DNA from: Deltaproteobacteria bacterium
GTDB lineage: Bacteria > Myxococcota_A > Polyangia > Polyangiales > Ga0077539
NCBI GenBank assembly: GCA_030694465.1
Contig: JAUXYJ010000023.1
Location: forward strand, 124,001 to 188,000
Length of the DNA stretch: 64,000 nt
Reading direction: 5' to 3'
A program made the translations under genes and the position numbers. Below the pieces are notes generated by a model. The model ran no database searches and was not told the DNA's origin. It saw only the letters and a list, made by a program, of their open reading frames with translations. Shown here in pieces: positions 16,143 to 25,381 of this stretch (its first letter is position 1; each line of letters opens with the position of its first letter).

Positions 16143-17267
16143 TCAGTCCACTGCGACGACTTCGCCAAACGGGACGGGCTTGCGTTGGTCTTTCTCGGCG
16201 ACCACCCAGAGCGTACGAATGCCAGGATCTTCAGCAGGAAAACTGCCGTCGAGGTCCGTAAGGTAGACCACGGCTTCGGGTCGCCAGCCGCCCGCAACAT
16301 ACTCTTCGACACGGGCAAAGACCGGCTCAAAGCTCGTCCCTCCACCCCCGCGCACTTCGCGCAAGAGCGAGGGCTCAAATGCCTCTTCGTCCCACTCGTT
16401 CTGGATCGCGGCGTCGCAGGCGAGCACGCGCGCTTCGCACTGGTTATTGCGCAAGATCGCGACGAGCTCGGCCCAGAACTCATTGAGCTGTTGGCCCATG
16501 ATCGAGCCCGAGGTGTCCACCGCGATCACCACCCGGTGCTTCTCGCCCGCCAGCGTGGGCAAGAGCACATCGCGAAAGCGCCGATCGGTCGGAGTCCAGC
16601 GATAATCTTCAGGAAAATGCAGCCCTTCGCGCAACAGGTCTCGCCAATCGCGCTTGGGCTCAAGCAGCTCAATCGCGCGCTGGAGTGACTTGGGCACGGC
16701 GCCAAACTCACGCGCTTGTGCGATCACCGCGCGCCACATGTCTTGCAGCTGGCGCTCTTCGGGGTCGTTAGGGTCTTTGGGTTCGTCCCACTCGCTGTGG
16801 TCATCGAGGGGGCTCTGCGCGCCCTTTTGCTGCGCGAGTGCGTCCGCATGCACGTACTGCTCTTCGGCCGACTGCCCTGCTTCGCCTTTGACCACTTCGC
16901 GCCGTGTACGGATGCCCGCGTCAAACAGGATCGCGTTGACGGTCGCATCCGACGCGAGGTCCCACTGGTCTTTGTCGCGACCCTCACGGCGGCTGAGGTG
17001 CGCGAGCGCGCTGTGCATCGCCTGATGCGCGAGGACAAATTGCGCGTCTTCGGCGTTGAGAGTTCCCAGGTAATTCTCAGACCAATAGACGTAGCGTCCG
17101 TCGGTACCCGAGGTCTCTAGGCTGTGCTCACCGACGCGGTCTTCGAGGTGCGCGACGAGGTAGCCAAAAAAGGGGTGCCTCAGCAACAAGCGCGCGCGTG
17201 CGTCGAGGAGCTTCTCGCGAAGCGCCTCAGGGATCGGCTTGGCGTCGGGCTTGTGTGCGGTGCTCAT
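16143..17267 (-). CDS. DUF2201/VWA-like metallopeptidase-type protein
   Basis: 374 residues with two parts. Residues 1-230 are a DUF2201 N-terminal domain, a putative zinc-metallopeptidase-like fold with HQAMH near residue 86 in place of HExxH. Residues 235-374 are a VWA-like domain, with the MIDAS sequence VVIAVDTSGSIMGQQL and later GGGGTSFEPVF. These proteins are normally encoded next to a MoxR AAA ATPase, as here, where the ATPase gene is 19 bases upstream on the same strand. The pair probably works as a chaperone or metal-insertion machine on an unknown target. The HQ substitution for HE argues against real protease activity. Confidence 0.88.
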   Translation of the reverse strand: MSTAHKPDAKPIPEALREKLLDARARLLLRHPFFGYLVAHLEDRVGEHSLETSGTDGRYVYWSENYLGTLNAEDAQFVLAHQAMHSALAHLSRREGRDKDQWDLASDATVNAILFDAGIRTRREVVKGEAGQSAEEQYVHADALAQQKGAQSPLDDHSEWDEPKDPNDPEERQLQDMWRAVIAQAREFGAVPKSLQRAIELLEPKRDWRDLLREGLHFPEDYRWTPTDRRFRDVLLPTLAGEKHRVVIAVDTSGSIMGQQLNEFWAELVAILRNNQCEARVLACDAAIQNEWDEEAFEPSLLREVRGGGGTSFEPVFARVEEYVAGGWRPEAVVYLTDLDGSFPAEDPGIRTLWVVAEKDQRKPVPFGEVVAVD

Positions 17268-17286
17268 TGCGATTTAGACCAGTGTT

Positions 17287-18312
17287 TTAGGTGAGAAAGC
17301 GTCCGAGTCGTGCAGAGATCTTGGGCCACGCTTCGGTGCGCACGAAGCCCGCACGGTCGAGCTCGTACAAGCGTGTCACCAAGAGCATGGCCCACTCGTC
17401 GCTTAGCCCGAGCGCGACGGTAGCGCCCGTGTTCATGCGGTCTTTGGGCTGCTCGCCGACCCAGGCCAAGACCGAGTACACCATCGCGCGCAAGAGATCC
17501 GGGCGCGTAAACGCTCGGAGATCGACGCGGCCCGCCAGGATGTCTTCGAGCTTGGGGAGCTCGTCAAACACACGGATAAACGCAGAGAATTCAACGGCGG
17601 TCCCGGCACCGACGCAGCCCTTGAGCATCTCGACGCGCGCGGGCTCGGGCAAGCGCAGCTTCATCACGTCGCTTACGCGCTCCCACGATCGCGGCGACGC
17701 GAACGCCCGCTCGGTGCTCTTGGGGTCGAACTTGAGCATCATGTCGGGGCGCTCTTGCAAGAACGCGGGCACCGTCGGATGCAGACCGCGAGAGACCGCG
17801 TACGCGAGAAACTCATCGCGGCTGGGCTCGACCTGCACATGACAGAGGCGGTTCTCGAGTGCGCTCACGAGCCGCGAGGCTCCTGCGCGATCGCCCTCAC
17901 GATTTCCAGCACAAACGATGAGCCATCCTGGCGGAAACTTAAAGTGCTTGGTGCTCCGTTCGAGCACCACAATGCCCCATGCGGACTGCATCGCGGGGAC
18001 ACAGTTGGGCAGCTCGTCGAGAAAGAACACCCCGCGCTCTCCGTCCCGGGCCGCGTCCGGAAACGCTCCTGGCGGCGCATACTCGCAGCGCCCGTCGACG
18101 ATGTAGGGCAAACCCAGCACATCGACCGGCTGGTACAAGTGTGAGATCACACTGCGAAATCCCAGGCCGATGTCCCGTGCGGCCTGTGCGACGAGGGCGG
18201 TCTTTCCGATCCCTGGGGGGCCCCACATCATGAGCGTGAGCGGGCCGCCGGGGTCGTGCGCTCCATCGAGCATCGAGCGGATCATGTCTTTGCATTCGCG
18301 AACGGAAGCCAT
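17287..18312 (-). CDS. MoxR-type AAA ATPase
   Basis: 341 residues. The Walker A motif GPPGIGKTA is near residue 31, Walker B plus sensor residues are in GVFFLDELPN, and the sensor-1 asparagine is in LIVCAGNRE. A C-terminal helical lid follows. It belongs to the MoxR branch of AAA+ proteins, which form hexamers and act with VWA-domain partners to remodel or load metals into proteins. It is first in a tight pair with the DUF2201/VWA gene, and another VWA gene lies 52 bases upstream on the same strand, giving a three-gene MoxR-VWA cluster. Confidence 0.92.
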   Translation of the reverse strand: MASVRECKDMIRSMLDGAHDPGGPLTLMMWGPPGIGKTALVAQAARDIGLGFRSVISHLYQPVDVLGLPYIVDGRCEYAPPGAFPDAARDGERGVFFLDELPNCVPAMQSAWGIVVLERSTKHFKFPPGWLIVCAGNREGDRAGASRLVSALENRLCHVQVEPSRDEFLAYAVSRGLHPTVPAFLQERPDMMLKFDPKSTERAFASPRSWERVSDVMKLRLPEPARVEMLKGCVGAGTAVEFSAFIRVFDELPKLEDILAGRVDLRAFTRPDLLRAMVYSVLAWVGEQPKDRMNTGATVALGLSDEWAMLLVTRLYELDRAGFVRTEAWPKISARLGRFLT

Positions 18313-18364
18313 CGAAAATCTTTCGCCATTTCTATGAGTAAAATCGCAGCAGAGCCAGCCGGCG

Positions 18365-19900
18365 CTACTGCGTAGGTTTGCCGCGATCGTCTGGATTCAC
18401 GTCGGCGATCAACGGCACCGCGAACATCGCGCCGGTCACAGGCGCTGCCACCACACGCGAGATCGACGTGTTGTGATCGTGCGCGGTCCACGCGCGACGC
18501 AACGAGCTCTGCGCCTCGCCCGACGGGCCGAGCATCATTTTTTCGAGCACGTCTAAGTCAGGGAGCGCCTGAGCGGTCTCGTCGTCAAGCAGCTTTGCGC
18601 TGATCATTTGCTGTCGAAGTGTGCGTGCGCGGGACAGCCGACGCTTGACCGCGACCGGATCTTGCCGCTCACACGCGTCCCACGCCGAGCGAATCTCGCT
18701 CGAGGTCCGCAGCAAGAGCACGCTCTGCGCGACCTTCGCGCGCGATGGATAATCCCCGAGCCCCTGCGCGAGATTCACGACCACACCCGGACTCAGCGCC
18801 GCCCTCGCGTCGCTCGCAGAGGCCTCGAGCAGCGCACGTGCGCCGAGCGCAAAGCCAGCAGCGGTGGCGCGTTGGGGAGAAGGATGCACGAAGTTTCCGC
18901 GGGCGAGAGCCTCGGCCACGGTCTGCGATACCGTTGGGTCTTCGACCTCGATCTGCACCAAAACACCCCGCAGACTCTCGGAGGTCACAGGCCCGATGGA
19001 GATGTCCATGTTGCGACCGTCGGGCCTGCACGGGAGCTTGTGCAGCACCTCGGCGCGGAGCACGTTGGCCCCAAACGCCACGCTGAGCGAGACGTCTTTG
19101 GCCACGAGCGCGCGCGAGCCTTCGACCTCGTACGCGATCACCGACCTCACCTGCGCGCCGTCACGAAGGTAGTGAAATCGCCCACCGCCTGCAGACGCGA
19201 CGAGCGCACAGAGCCGCTCATCGACGCCGTCGCCGACGCCCACGACGTTGGTCTCGACCCCGCGCCTGAGGCCCTCTGAGACCATGCGGCGGAGGGCCTC
19301 GGGCTCGACCTCTCCGTGGCTCGGGAGCCCATCGGTCAACAGCACGATCCGTCGCGCCGCGTTGGGGATCATCCAGCGAGACAGCGCGTCGTCGCACTCG
19401 CGCCACGCGCCCGAGAGGTTGGTCCCTACACCGGTGCGCAGGCGGTCAAGCGCGCGACGCGCTTCGCTCTTGGCTTCGTCATCCGCGGCGCTGGGGGTGC
19501 ACACCGTGCGCGCTAAGCGGTCAAACACGATGACGGCGAAGCGATCGTCGGGGCCCAGTGCGTCAATCACGTCTCGTGCGGCTTGGACTGCCAACGCAAA
19601 GCGCTCGCCTGCCATCGAGCTCGAGGCGTCGATCGCGAGGGCCATGCAGAGCGGAGCGCGCGCGTTGTCGGCGACGGCCGCTGTATCGAGTGTGCCGCCG
19701 AGCTCGAAGAGCACAAACGCGTGCCTTGGGCTCGTACCGATTTCAGGGATTCTTGCGACGAATGCTTCGACAGTGAGTTTGGACAATGGCGTGCCTTCGA
19801 TGCTTACTTGGGTTCGGTAGGTTGCGCGCAAAAGCGAATGTGTGCGTTCCTTTTCGCGGTCCCACGCAGAGCACAGTATCGTAGCAGGCACACTGCTCAT
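18365..19900 (-). CDS. VWA-domain protein
   Basis: Up to 511 residues. A VWA domain of about 180 residues starts near residue 80 with the MIDAS motif ALAIDASSSMAGERF, continues with DRFAVIVFD, and completes the site with RIVLLTDGLPSHG. A C-terminal beta-rich and then helical region follows, an arrangement seen in predicted Ca-activated chloride-channel-like VWA proteins of myxobacteria. No signal peptide, so it is probably cytoplasmic. The ATG at 19900 shares its bases with the ATG of the divergent gene at 19899 (both within CATG). A TTG at 19831 with an upstream AAGGA is therefore a real alternative. It probably cooperates with the MoxR ATPase just downstream. Confidence 0.85.
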   Translation of the reverse strand: MSSVPATILCSAWDREKERTHSLLRATYRTQVSIEGTPLSKLTVEAFVARIPEIGTSPRHAFVLFELGGTLDTAAVADNARAPLCMALAIDASSSMAGERFALAVQAARDVIDALGPDDRFAVIVFDRLARTVCTPSAADDEAKSEARRALDRLRTGVGTNLSGAWRECDDALSRWMIPNAARRIVLLTDGLPSHGEVEPEALRRMVSEGLRRGVETNVVGVGDGVDERLCALVASAGGGRFHYLRDGAQVRSVIAYEVEGSRALVAKDVSLSVAFGANVLRAEVLHKLPCRPDGRNMDISIGPVTSESLRGVLVQIEVEDPTVSQTVAEALARGNFVHPSPQRATAAGFALGARALLEASASDARAALSPGVVVNLAQGLGDYPSRAKVAQSVLLLRTSSEIRSAWDACERQDPVAVKRRLSRARTLRQQMISAKLLDDETAQALPDLDVLEKMMLGPSGEAQSSLRRAWTAHDHNTSISRVVAAPVTGAMFAVPLIADVNPDDRGKPTQ

Positions 19901-21419
19901 GGGAACCGTACGAACTCGCGCCGAACTCTCGGTTTTACTCGCTCGTCAGATGGCCGCCTCGGTTCGCTCAGCCGCCGGAGACGACGACCTCGAGGGTCGC
20001 GCGGCGCTCAAGACGTACCTGCTTGAGCCGCACGGCCCCGCGCAAACCGACGCAAAGCGAACACTCACGGCAGCGCTTTCACCACACGGATTGCTGGTCG
20101 AAGACACCGACGAGCCCGAGCTGTTGTCCCTCTCTTCGGGCGAGCAGGTCTCGTGGCTCGACATGTCGCCAGGCCGCCCCTGGAGGCTCCACGTCTCTGC
20201 GAGCGTCAAAGACGCAGACCGAATTCACGAGCAGCTCACAACGGCGACACCGTTTGTGACAGCTCTCAGGCTGTTGCCCGCACGCCTTGAGTCACTGGCA
20301 GAAAAAGTCGACGGAAAGCTCGTGTTGTTTTCGCTGCGACACGATCGCCGACCCCTGCGCGCGACCCGTGACGCCGACAGCGACGCGGTCGAAGAGAACA
20401 TCGACGTAGTGACGCTGCGCTTCTGGGCCGCGACCGCATCGCGCACGCTCCAAGTGTTGCGAGAGCGCGACGTGCTCCCAGGGGCGACCAGCGTCAGCAG
20501 CGTGCAGCTGCGCATCGGCGACGCGTCGCAGTACGCCCGCGTCGAGGTCTATCACGACGGAAAATGCACCGCGGTCGGCAGCTCGTTTGCACACTTTGAG
20601 CGCCTGCTTGAGGCCATCGTCGCAGAGTACGACGAGCTGCGCACACTGGTCGACACGATCACCGCGCGCAACCGCAGAATTGTCCTGCGAATTCCCTGGC
20701 GAAGTGACGCAATCGAGCCCGCGGTCGAGCGCATGTTTGTGGGCGGTGATCCCTTCGCGCTGTGGGGTCTGCCCGAGCGCTTGGGGGAGCATCACTTCAG
20801 AGCCCGCGTGGTCGACCTCGACGCGGCGCGCACGGCCCTGGTCGAGGTCTCACGCGAGGGCCTGTCCATCGAGCTCGCAGCAGACACCCCAGCGTGTGTC
20901 GCGCTCCGATGGCTCACGAACATTCAGTTTCATTTGCATGCGGACTTCGAGCTCGAGCCGCTGTTCTTGTTGCAAGCCGGAGGGACGCCCGCACGAAGAG
21001 AGCCCGCGTTTGACGAGCGCGCGCCCATGGACCGCGTCGCCGCTGCGGCGATGGCCGAGGCTGTCGCGCAATGGCTCCGTGGGCAGAGCAGTATCTCAGT
21101 GCAGTCCCTCGCGAGTGGGCTCTTTGGTGCAGACCGCGCCACGCAAGGCCACGTGGATTTGCTGCGCAAAGTGCTCGCCGAGGCCGCCGCGTACGAGTGG
21201 TCTGACTGGCTTAAGCCCTCGCGCGACGAGTCCGGCAACACAGTCTACAAGCTCAAGATCGAGCCGCAGCGAGACCGCACGGCGCGTGCCCGACAGCTCC
21301 TGCGGTTGTACAAGCTCGCGGCGAGCCTCACCCGGCGCCTCGCGGGTGGCAACGTCGAGCCCTGGTCGCAGCTCTCGCTCTTCGATGCAGAGTCCCTGGT
21401 GCCGCCGGAGCCTGCGTGA
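19899..21419 (+). CDS. Hypothetical protein (506 aa), coupled to DUF1415 gene
   Basis: I do not recognise a domain. The protein is soluble, about 506 residues from the ATG at 19899, with an alternating alpha/beta pattern and no signal peptide, membrane segment or metal motif. The last 100 residues are helical and basic (RTARARQLLRLYKLAASLTRRLAG). An in-frame start at 19842 is possible but would overlap the divergent VWA gene further. Its stop overlaps the GTG of the DUF1415 gene (GTGA), so the two are co-translated and probably functionally linked. Confidence 0.75.
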   Translation: MGTVRTRAELSVLLARQMAASVRSAAGDDDLEGRAALKTYLLEPHGPAQTDAKRTLTAALSPHGLLVEDTDEPELLSLSSGEQVSWLDMSPGRPWRLHVSASVKDADRIHEQLTTATPFVTALRLLPARLESLAEKVDGKLVLFSLRHDRRPLRATRDADSDAVEENIDVVTLRFWAATASRTLQVLRERDVLPGATSVSSVQLRIGDASQYARVEVYHDGKCTAVGSSFAHFERLLEAIVAEYDELRTLVDTITARNRRIVLRIPWRSDAIEPAVERMFVGGDPFALWGLPERLGEHHFRARVVDLDAARTALVEVSREGLSIELAADTPACVALRWLTNIQFHLHADFELEPLFLLQAGGTPARREPAFDERAPMDRVAAAAMAEAVAQWLRGQSSISVQSLASGLFGADRATQGHVDLLRKVLAEAAAYEWSDWLKPSRDESGNTVYKLKIEPQRDRTARARQLLRLYKLAASLTRRLAGGNVEPWSQLSLFDAESLVPPEPA

Positions 21420-22099
21420 TCCCAGACGAGACGCTCGAAGACGCGGCGCGCGCGGTGTATGCGCGCTACGCAGCCGAGATCGTCGAGGCTTTTGACTTCT
21501 GCCCCTGGGCCCGGCGTGCGCGCGAAGATGACCAGGTGCGTATCGAGGTGATCTCAGAGCAGACGCCCACGCTTGCGCAGACGCTGGCTGTGTCCGACCA
21601 GCTCGCGGCGCGGGACGAGACCGCGATTGGGCTGCTGCTGTTTCCGCGCGTGCAGTGGAGCCGAGGCGCGTGGCAGCGCTTTGTCGCCGACCTGCACACC
21701 CTGGATGCAGCCAGCGTGCGGCCGCTACAGAAGGTCTTTGCGGCTGCGGCGTTTCATCCCTCGGCCGAGGCGGTGGTCGAAGACCCGAGGCGATTGGTGG
21801 CGTTTGTGCGCCGCACGCCGGACCCCACGATCCAGCTCGTGCGTCACGAGGTCCTGCAGCGCGTGCGCAGCAAAGACCCACCCGAGACGCTCTTTGTCGA
21901 CGCCAAGCAGATCGAGACTTATCTGCAAAATATCACGGTCAATCCGCCAGCTCGCCCGATCGCAGAGCGCATCGCTCAGGCTAACCGCGCGACGGTCGTG
22001 ACACAGGGTGTCGAGCACATCGAGGCTCTCTTGCGAGACATTCTTCGCGAGCGCAACACTCGCTACCAGCCGCACGGCGTGCCCGAACGTACCGTGTAA
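21416..22099 (+). CDS. DUF1415 family protein
   Basis: 227 residues starting with a GTG that overlaps the upstream stop. The family marker FDFCPWARRAR lies near residue 27, followed by an alpha/beta core with LLLFPRVQWSR and a central FHPSAEAV stretch. DUF1415 proteins are small soluble proteins of unknown biochemical role, found widely in proteobacteria; the Cys-Pro-Trp in the N-terminal helix is the conserved feature. Cytoplasmic. Coupling to the 506-residue unknown protein is the only functional hint. Confidence 0.85.
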   Translation: MIPDETLEDAARAVYARYAAEIVEAFDFCPWARRAREDDQVRIEVISEQTPTLAQTLAVSDQLAARDETAIGLLLFPRVQWSRGAWQRFVADLHTLDAASVRPLQKVFAAAAFHPSAEAVVEDPRRLVAFVRRTPDPTIQLVRHEVLQRVRSKDPPETLFVDAKQIETYLQNITVNPPARPIAERIAQANRATVVTQGVEHIEALLRDILRERNTRYQPHGVPERTV

Positions 22100-22109
22100 G
22101 CCTAGAGAC

Positions 22110-22754
22110 TTACATCGTAAGGCTGTGCGCTCTCCGAGCGTGCATCGCGGGCGTGGACACGCGGACCGCGAACCATTGTCCCTCGCGGGTCCCCTCGAAG
22201 AGCACCGTGCGAGGGCGACGAAGCGGGTGGTAGGTTGGGTCGTTCGTGGCGCTCAGTTCTCCGACGGCGCGGCCGTTGATTCGCTCAATGATGTCTCCCA
22301 CACGAAGCGAGATCCGCATGGGAAATAGCTGCAACATCGCCGCGGTCACCACGATCCCACGGGGTGAGATCGCGTGGAGCTGCGCCACTGGCGTGCGGAC
22401 CGGAGTCGCGATCGTCGAGACCTGTTGGGCTACAAGCGGCGACGTCGCCGGGTGCGACCTGGCGCGCGCGGCACGAGCGGTCATGCGGACCTCGTGGACG
22501 AGCGCATCGACGCGCTCGGTGAGTCTCGCTTGCGTCGCGGTCAGGTGGCCCATGCACGCCACGCTGAAGACCAAGGACGCGAGCAGCGCGATCACTGGGT
22601 ATGTGTTAGCGGTTGGGACTGGGGGGCTTGGGCGCACGTCGCGCGGGGGCTCGTAGGCGCACGTTGCGCAGTGGGGCGTTGAGTCGTCGTGCGAGAGCCA
22701 CTGGGCGGGTGCCCCGCAGCGGAGGCAGTGCAGAGCGCGATGGGGTGAGTTCAT
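22110..22754 (-). CDS. Zinc-ribbon, single-pass membrane protein with PDZ-like domain
   Basis: 214 residues. Residues 8-35 carry four cysteines (CLRC and CATC separated by about 16 residues), a zinc ribbon typical of myxobacterial regulatory proteins. A membrane helix follows at about residues 53-71 (VIALLASLVFSVACMG). A linker holds the ATSP-encoding palindrome. The C-terminal 90 residues resemble a PDZ domain (SPRGIVVTAAML, then LRVGDIIERINGRAVGEL). The ribbon would face the cytoplasm and the PDZ the periplasm. It converges with the DUF1415 gene with only ten bases between stops. Confidence 0.7.
   Translation of the reverse strand: MNSPHRALHCLRCGAPAQWLSHDDSTPHCATCAYEPPRDVRPSPPVPTANTYPVIALLASLVFSVACMGHLTATQARLTERVDALVHEVRMTARAARARSHPATSPLVAQQVSTIATPVRTPVAQLHAISPRGIVVTAAMLQLFPMRISLRVGDIIERINGRAVGELSATNDPTYHPLRRPRTVLFEGTREGQWFAVRVSTPAMHARRAHSLTM
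22437..22450 (-). repeat. ATSP palindrome, copy 1 (exact)
   Basis: cggcgacgtcgccg inside the linker of the zinc-ribbon/PDZ protein gene. Read on the minus strand it is preceded by acc and encodes PATSPL in the host frame. Confidence 0.85.
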
Positions 22755-22946
22755 GAGTGCACCGAGTATTCGAGCAGCGTGCCAAGCGATACGATGCGTG
22801 AATCACAGCAATTTTACTCGCGAAACGCGCGATGACAGGGCGATCACGTGTGACAAATTGTCACGGGTGAGGCAGGGCACGGCGTGCCTGTTGGCAATCG
22901 ACCGTTGCGCGCAATTCATCGGCCCCCGTCGCGCGTTGCGAGGGGT

Positions 22947-23843
22947 TTAGTTCTCGCCGCGGCCGTTGAGCACCAGGGCGTCACAGACGCTGGTGAGGGT
23001 CGCCCCCTGCGCCCACGGGACCGAGTCCATACGGACCTCCGTGCGTCCCTGAAGCGCCACAAACGCCGCGCGGTCGCCCTCGTCACAGCGGTCGTTGCCG
23101 TTGCGATCGTGCCACAGCGCGACGCTCTCGTCCGAGAGGGCGCGGCCGGGCATCACAAAGCGCAAGGCCAAGTCCGCATCGCCCACCGCAGCGCGAGCCA
23201 CATTGAACGCGACGGGGCGGGCTGCGCCCACGAGGCCCGCACGCACGACGCCCTCGGTGACCTGCGACGAGCGACCACGGAGGGTCAGCGTAAATCCACG
23301 CGAATCCATCGCCGCAAGGCCCGCCGCGAGGGTCTCGCGTGAGGGCGCACCGGTGAGGGTCCAGTCAAATCCTTCGTCTCCGAGGGTCGCGTAACGCCGG
23401 CTAAACGCGGCACGCACCGTGTTGTCCGCGCGGATCTCGGTCGCACCGGGGCGCACGACCGTCGCTGCGATCTGCGGGTAGTTGTTTGCGCCGGTGGGCA
23501 CGCACACGCAGGCCTCTGCGCGGCCCTCGCGCACGACGCCCGATGCGCGCACGACGAGGTACGGATGATCGAGCCCGTCGCCAAGTTGATCGAGATATCG
23601 CACGGCAAAGTGAAAGCTGTGGCCGTTGAGGTCTCCCAACCTCTCGACGTGCCCACGCACTACGAGGGACTCGGCGCCCATGCACTGAGCGCGCACCTGG
23701 TCGCACGCGGGAGACTCGGCGAAGGTGCCCGCTTCGACCGCGCCGTCTGCGCCGCCATCGACGCTCGGGGCGACCATCGCGCCACAGTGCTGCGTGAGAG
23801 TGAGTGCAAGGACCGCGAGCGCGCTGCGTTTGCTGAGCTTCAT
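22947..23843 (-). CDS. Secreted lipoprotein of unknown function
   Basis: 298 residues with a signal peptide (LAVLALTLTQHC, Cys20 as a possible lipidation site), then a short Asp/Gly/Ala-rich spacer typical of myxobacterial lipoproteins. The body is beta-rich. It contains three further cysteines early on (CDQVRAQC and CVC) and an EF-hand-like loop DRNGNDRCDEGD near residue 255, which could bind calcium. I do not recognise the family. It follows pntB on the same strand after a 107-base gap that holds its own AT-rich promoter-like region, so it is probably transcribed separately. Confidence 0.7.
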   Translation of the reverse strand: MKLSKRSALAVLALTLTQHCGAMVAPSVDGGADGAVEAGTFAESPACDQVRAQCMGAESLVVRGHVERLGDLNGHSFHFAVRYLDQLGDGLDHPYLVVRASGVVREGRAEACVCVPTGANNYPQIAATVVRPGATEIRADNTVRAAFSRRYATLGDEGFDWTLTGAPSRETLAAGLAAMDSRGFTLTLRGRSSQVTEGVVRAGLVGAARPVAFNVARAAVGDADLALRFVMPGRALSDESVALWHDRNGNDRCDEGDRAAFVALQGRTEVRMDSVPWAQGATLTSVCDALVLNGRGEN

Positions 23844-23877
23844 GGGCTTCAGACTACACTGCAGAGTATGTTTAGCA

Positions 23878-23910
23878 AATCAGTATAACCATGATATCAT
23901 TGAACTGATT
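23878..23910 (-). promoter_or_regulatory. AT-rich promoter region with nested dyads
   Basis: In a strongly GC-rich window this stretch is conspicuously AT-rich. AATCAGT (23878-23884) and ACTGATT (23904-23910) are inverted repeats, and a perfect ATGATATCAT palindrome lies between them (23891-23900). On the minus strand TATACT (plus-strand 23882-23887) is a good -10 box 38 bases before the lipoprotein start at 23843. A regulator binding over the -10 is inferred; no convincing -35 is seen. Confidence 0.5.
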
Positions 23911-23950
23911 CTGCTTACAATCGTCTCAGTCCTGAGCGCGTGAACGCGGA

Positions 23951-25381
23951 CTATTTCGCGCGGACGGCGGTCACGAGGGCGTCGGTTGACTTCTTGGCGT
24001 CGCCGAAGAGCATGTTGCAGTTTTCGTGAAAAAACAGCGGGTTTTCGATGCCTGCGTAGCCTGCGGCCATGCCTCGCTTGAAGACCACCACCAGGGCGCT
24101 CTTCCAGACTTCGAGGACGGGCATGCCGTAGATCGGGCTCGCGGTGTCGTCGAGCGCCGCGGGGTTCACGATGTCGTTGGCGCCGATGACGAGCACGACG
24201 TCGGTGGTGTCGAAGTCATGGTTGATCTCTTCCATTTCGCGCACGATGTCGTAGGGCACGCCGGCCTCTGCGAGCAGGACGTTCATGTGCCCCGGCAAGC
24301 GCCCCGCCACGGGATGAATCGCGAAGCGCACGGTCACGCCGCGGTCCCGAAGCGTCCGGCACAGCTCGTTGACCGAGCCCTGCGCCCTCGCCACGGCCAT
24401 CCCGTAGCCCGGAACAACAATCACCCGCTTGGCGTCCGCGAGCCTCTGCGCAAGGCTGTCAGACGTAATCTCGCGCACTTCGCCCTCGACGGGCGCTGCG
24501 CTGGTCTTGCTCTCGCCGGTGCCAAATCCGCCAAACACCACGCTCAAGATCGAGCGGTTCATCGCGCGGCACATGATGATCGACAAGATCGTTCCGCTCG
24601 CGCCGACGAGGGCGCCGGTGACAATCAGCAGGTCGTTCGAGAGCACAAACCCTGCGGACGCCGCGGCCCAGCCCGAGTAGCTGTTGAGCAGCGAGACCAC
24701 CACGGGCATGTCCGCGCCGCCGATGGCCATGACCAAATGCACTCCGAGCAGCCCCGCGAGGGCCGTGATCGCGAGCACCCAGGGCAGACCTGCGCTGGGC
24801 GTCGGGGCCATCGCGAACATCATCGCAAACGCAACCATTGCGATCGCAAGGGTCGCGTTGAGCACGTGACGCCCCGGCAAGAGCAGTGGTTTGCCCGAGA
24901 GCGAGCCACGGAGCTTGGCCCACGCCACGATGCTGCCCGTAAACGTCAGCGCGCCCACAGCAATGCCCACGCAGATCTCGACGAGGTGCACGAGGTGCGA
25001 AGAGTCAGTCTGCGCTTCGTGCACTGCGGCCGCGGGCGAAGGTGCCATGTAAGAGCTCAGCCCGACGAGCACCGCGGCGAGTCCTACGAACGAGTGCAAG
25101 ATCGCGACGAGCTCGGGCATCCCGGTCATTTCGACGCGACGCGCGAGGCCCGCACCGACGAAGGTCCCGATCGCGATGGACGAGGTGAGCAGCGCGATCG
25201 CGGTGCCCGAGAGCCCGTGCGTGGCCCACGAGACCGCCGTCACGAGCACCGCCAAGACCATGCCGGCGATGCCAAAATAGTTTCCGTTGCGCGCAGACTC
25301 TTGCTTGGAGAGCCCGCCCAAGCTCCGGATAAAGAGCACACCCGCGATGAGGTACGCGACGGTGATCGTCCCGGTGTTCAT
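23951..25381 (-). CDS. pntB: NAD(P) transhydrogenase subunit beta
   Basis: 476 residues, close to the usual 460-480. The N-terminal 290 residues are hydrophobic helices forming part of the proton channel, including the conserved histidine-containing helix region. The C-terminal domain III binds NADP(H): [61 protein letters not shown] and the final [21 protein letters not shown] are near-identical to the family. The complex uses the proton gradient to reduce NADP+ with NADH in the inner membrane. Overlaps pntA by four bases. Confidence 0.97.
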   Translation of the reverse strand: MNTGTITVAYLIAGVLFIRSLGGLSKQESARNGNYFGIAGMVLAVLVTAVSWATHGLSGTAIALLTSSIAIGTFVGAGLARRVEMTGMPELVAILHSFVGLAAVLVGLSSYMAPSPAAAVHEAQTDSSHLVHLVEICVGIAVGALTFTGSIVAWAKLRGSLSGKPLLLPGRHVLNATLAIAMVAFAMMFAMAPTPSAGLPWVLAITALAGLLGVHLVMAIGGADMPVVVSLLNSYSGWAAASAGFVLSNDLLIVTGALVGASGTILSIIMCRAMNRSILSVVFGGFGTGESKTSAAPVEGEVREITSDSLAQRLADAKRVIVVPGYGMAVARAQGSVNELCRTLRDRGVTVRFAIHPVAGRLPGHMNVLLAEAGVPYDIVREMEEINHDFDTTDVVLVIGANDIVNPAALDDTASPIYGMPVLEVWKSALVVVFKRGMAAGYAGIENPLFFHENCNMLFGDAKKSTDALVTAVRAK

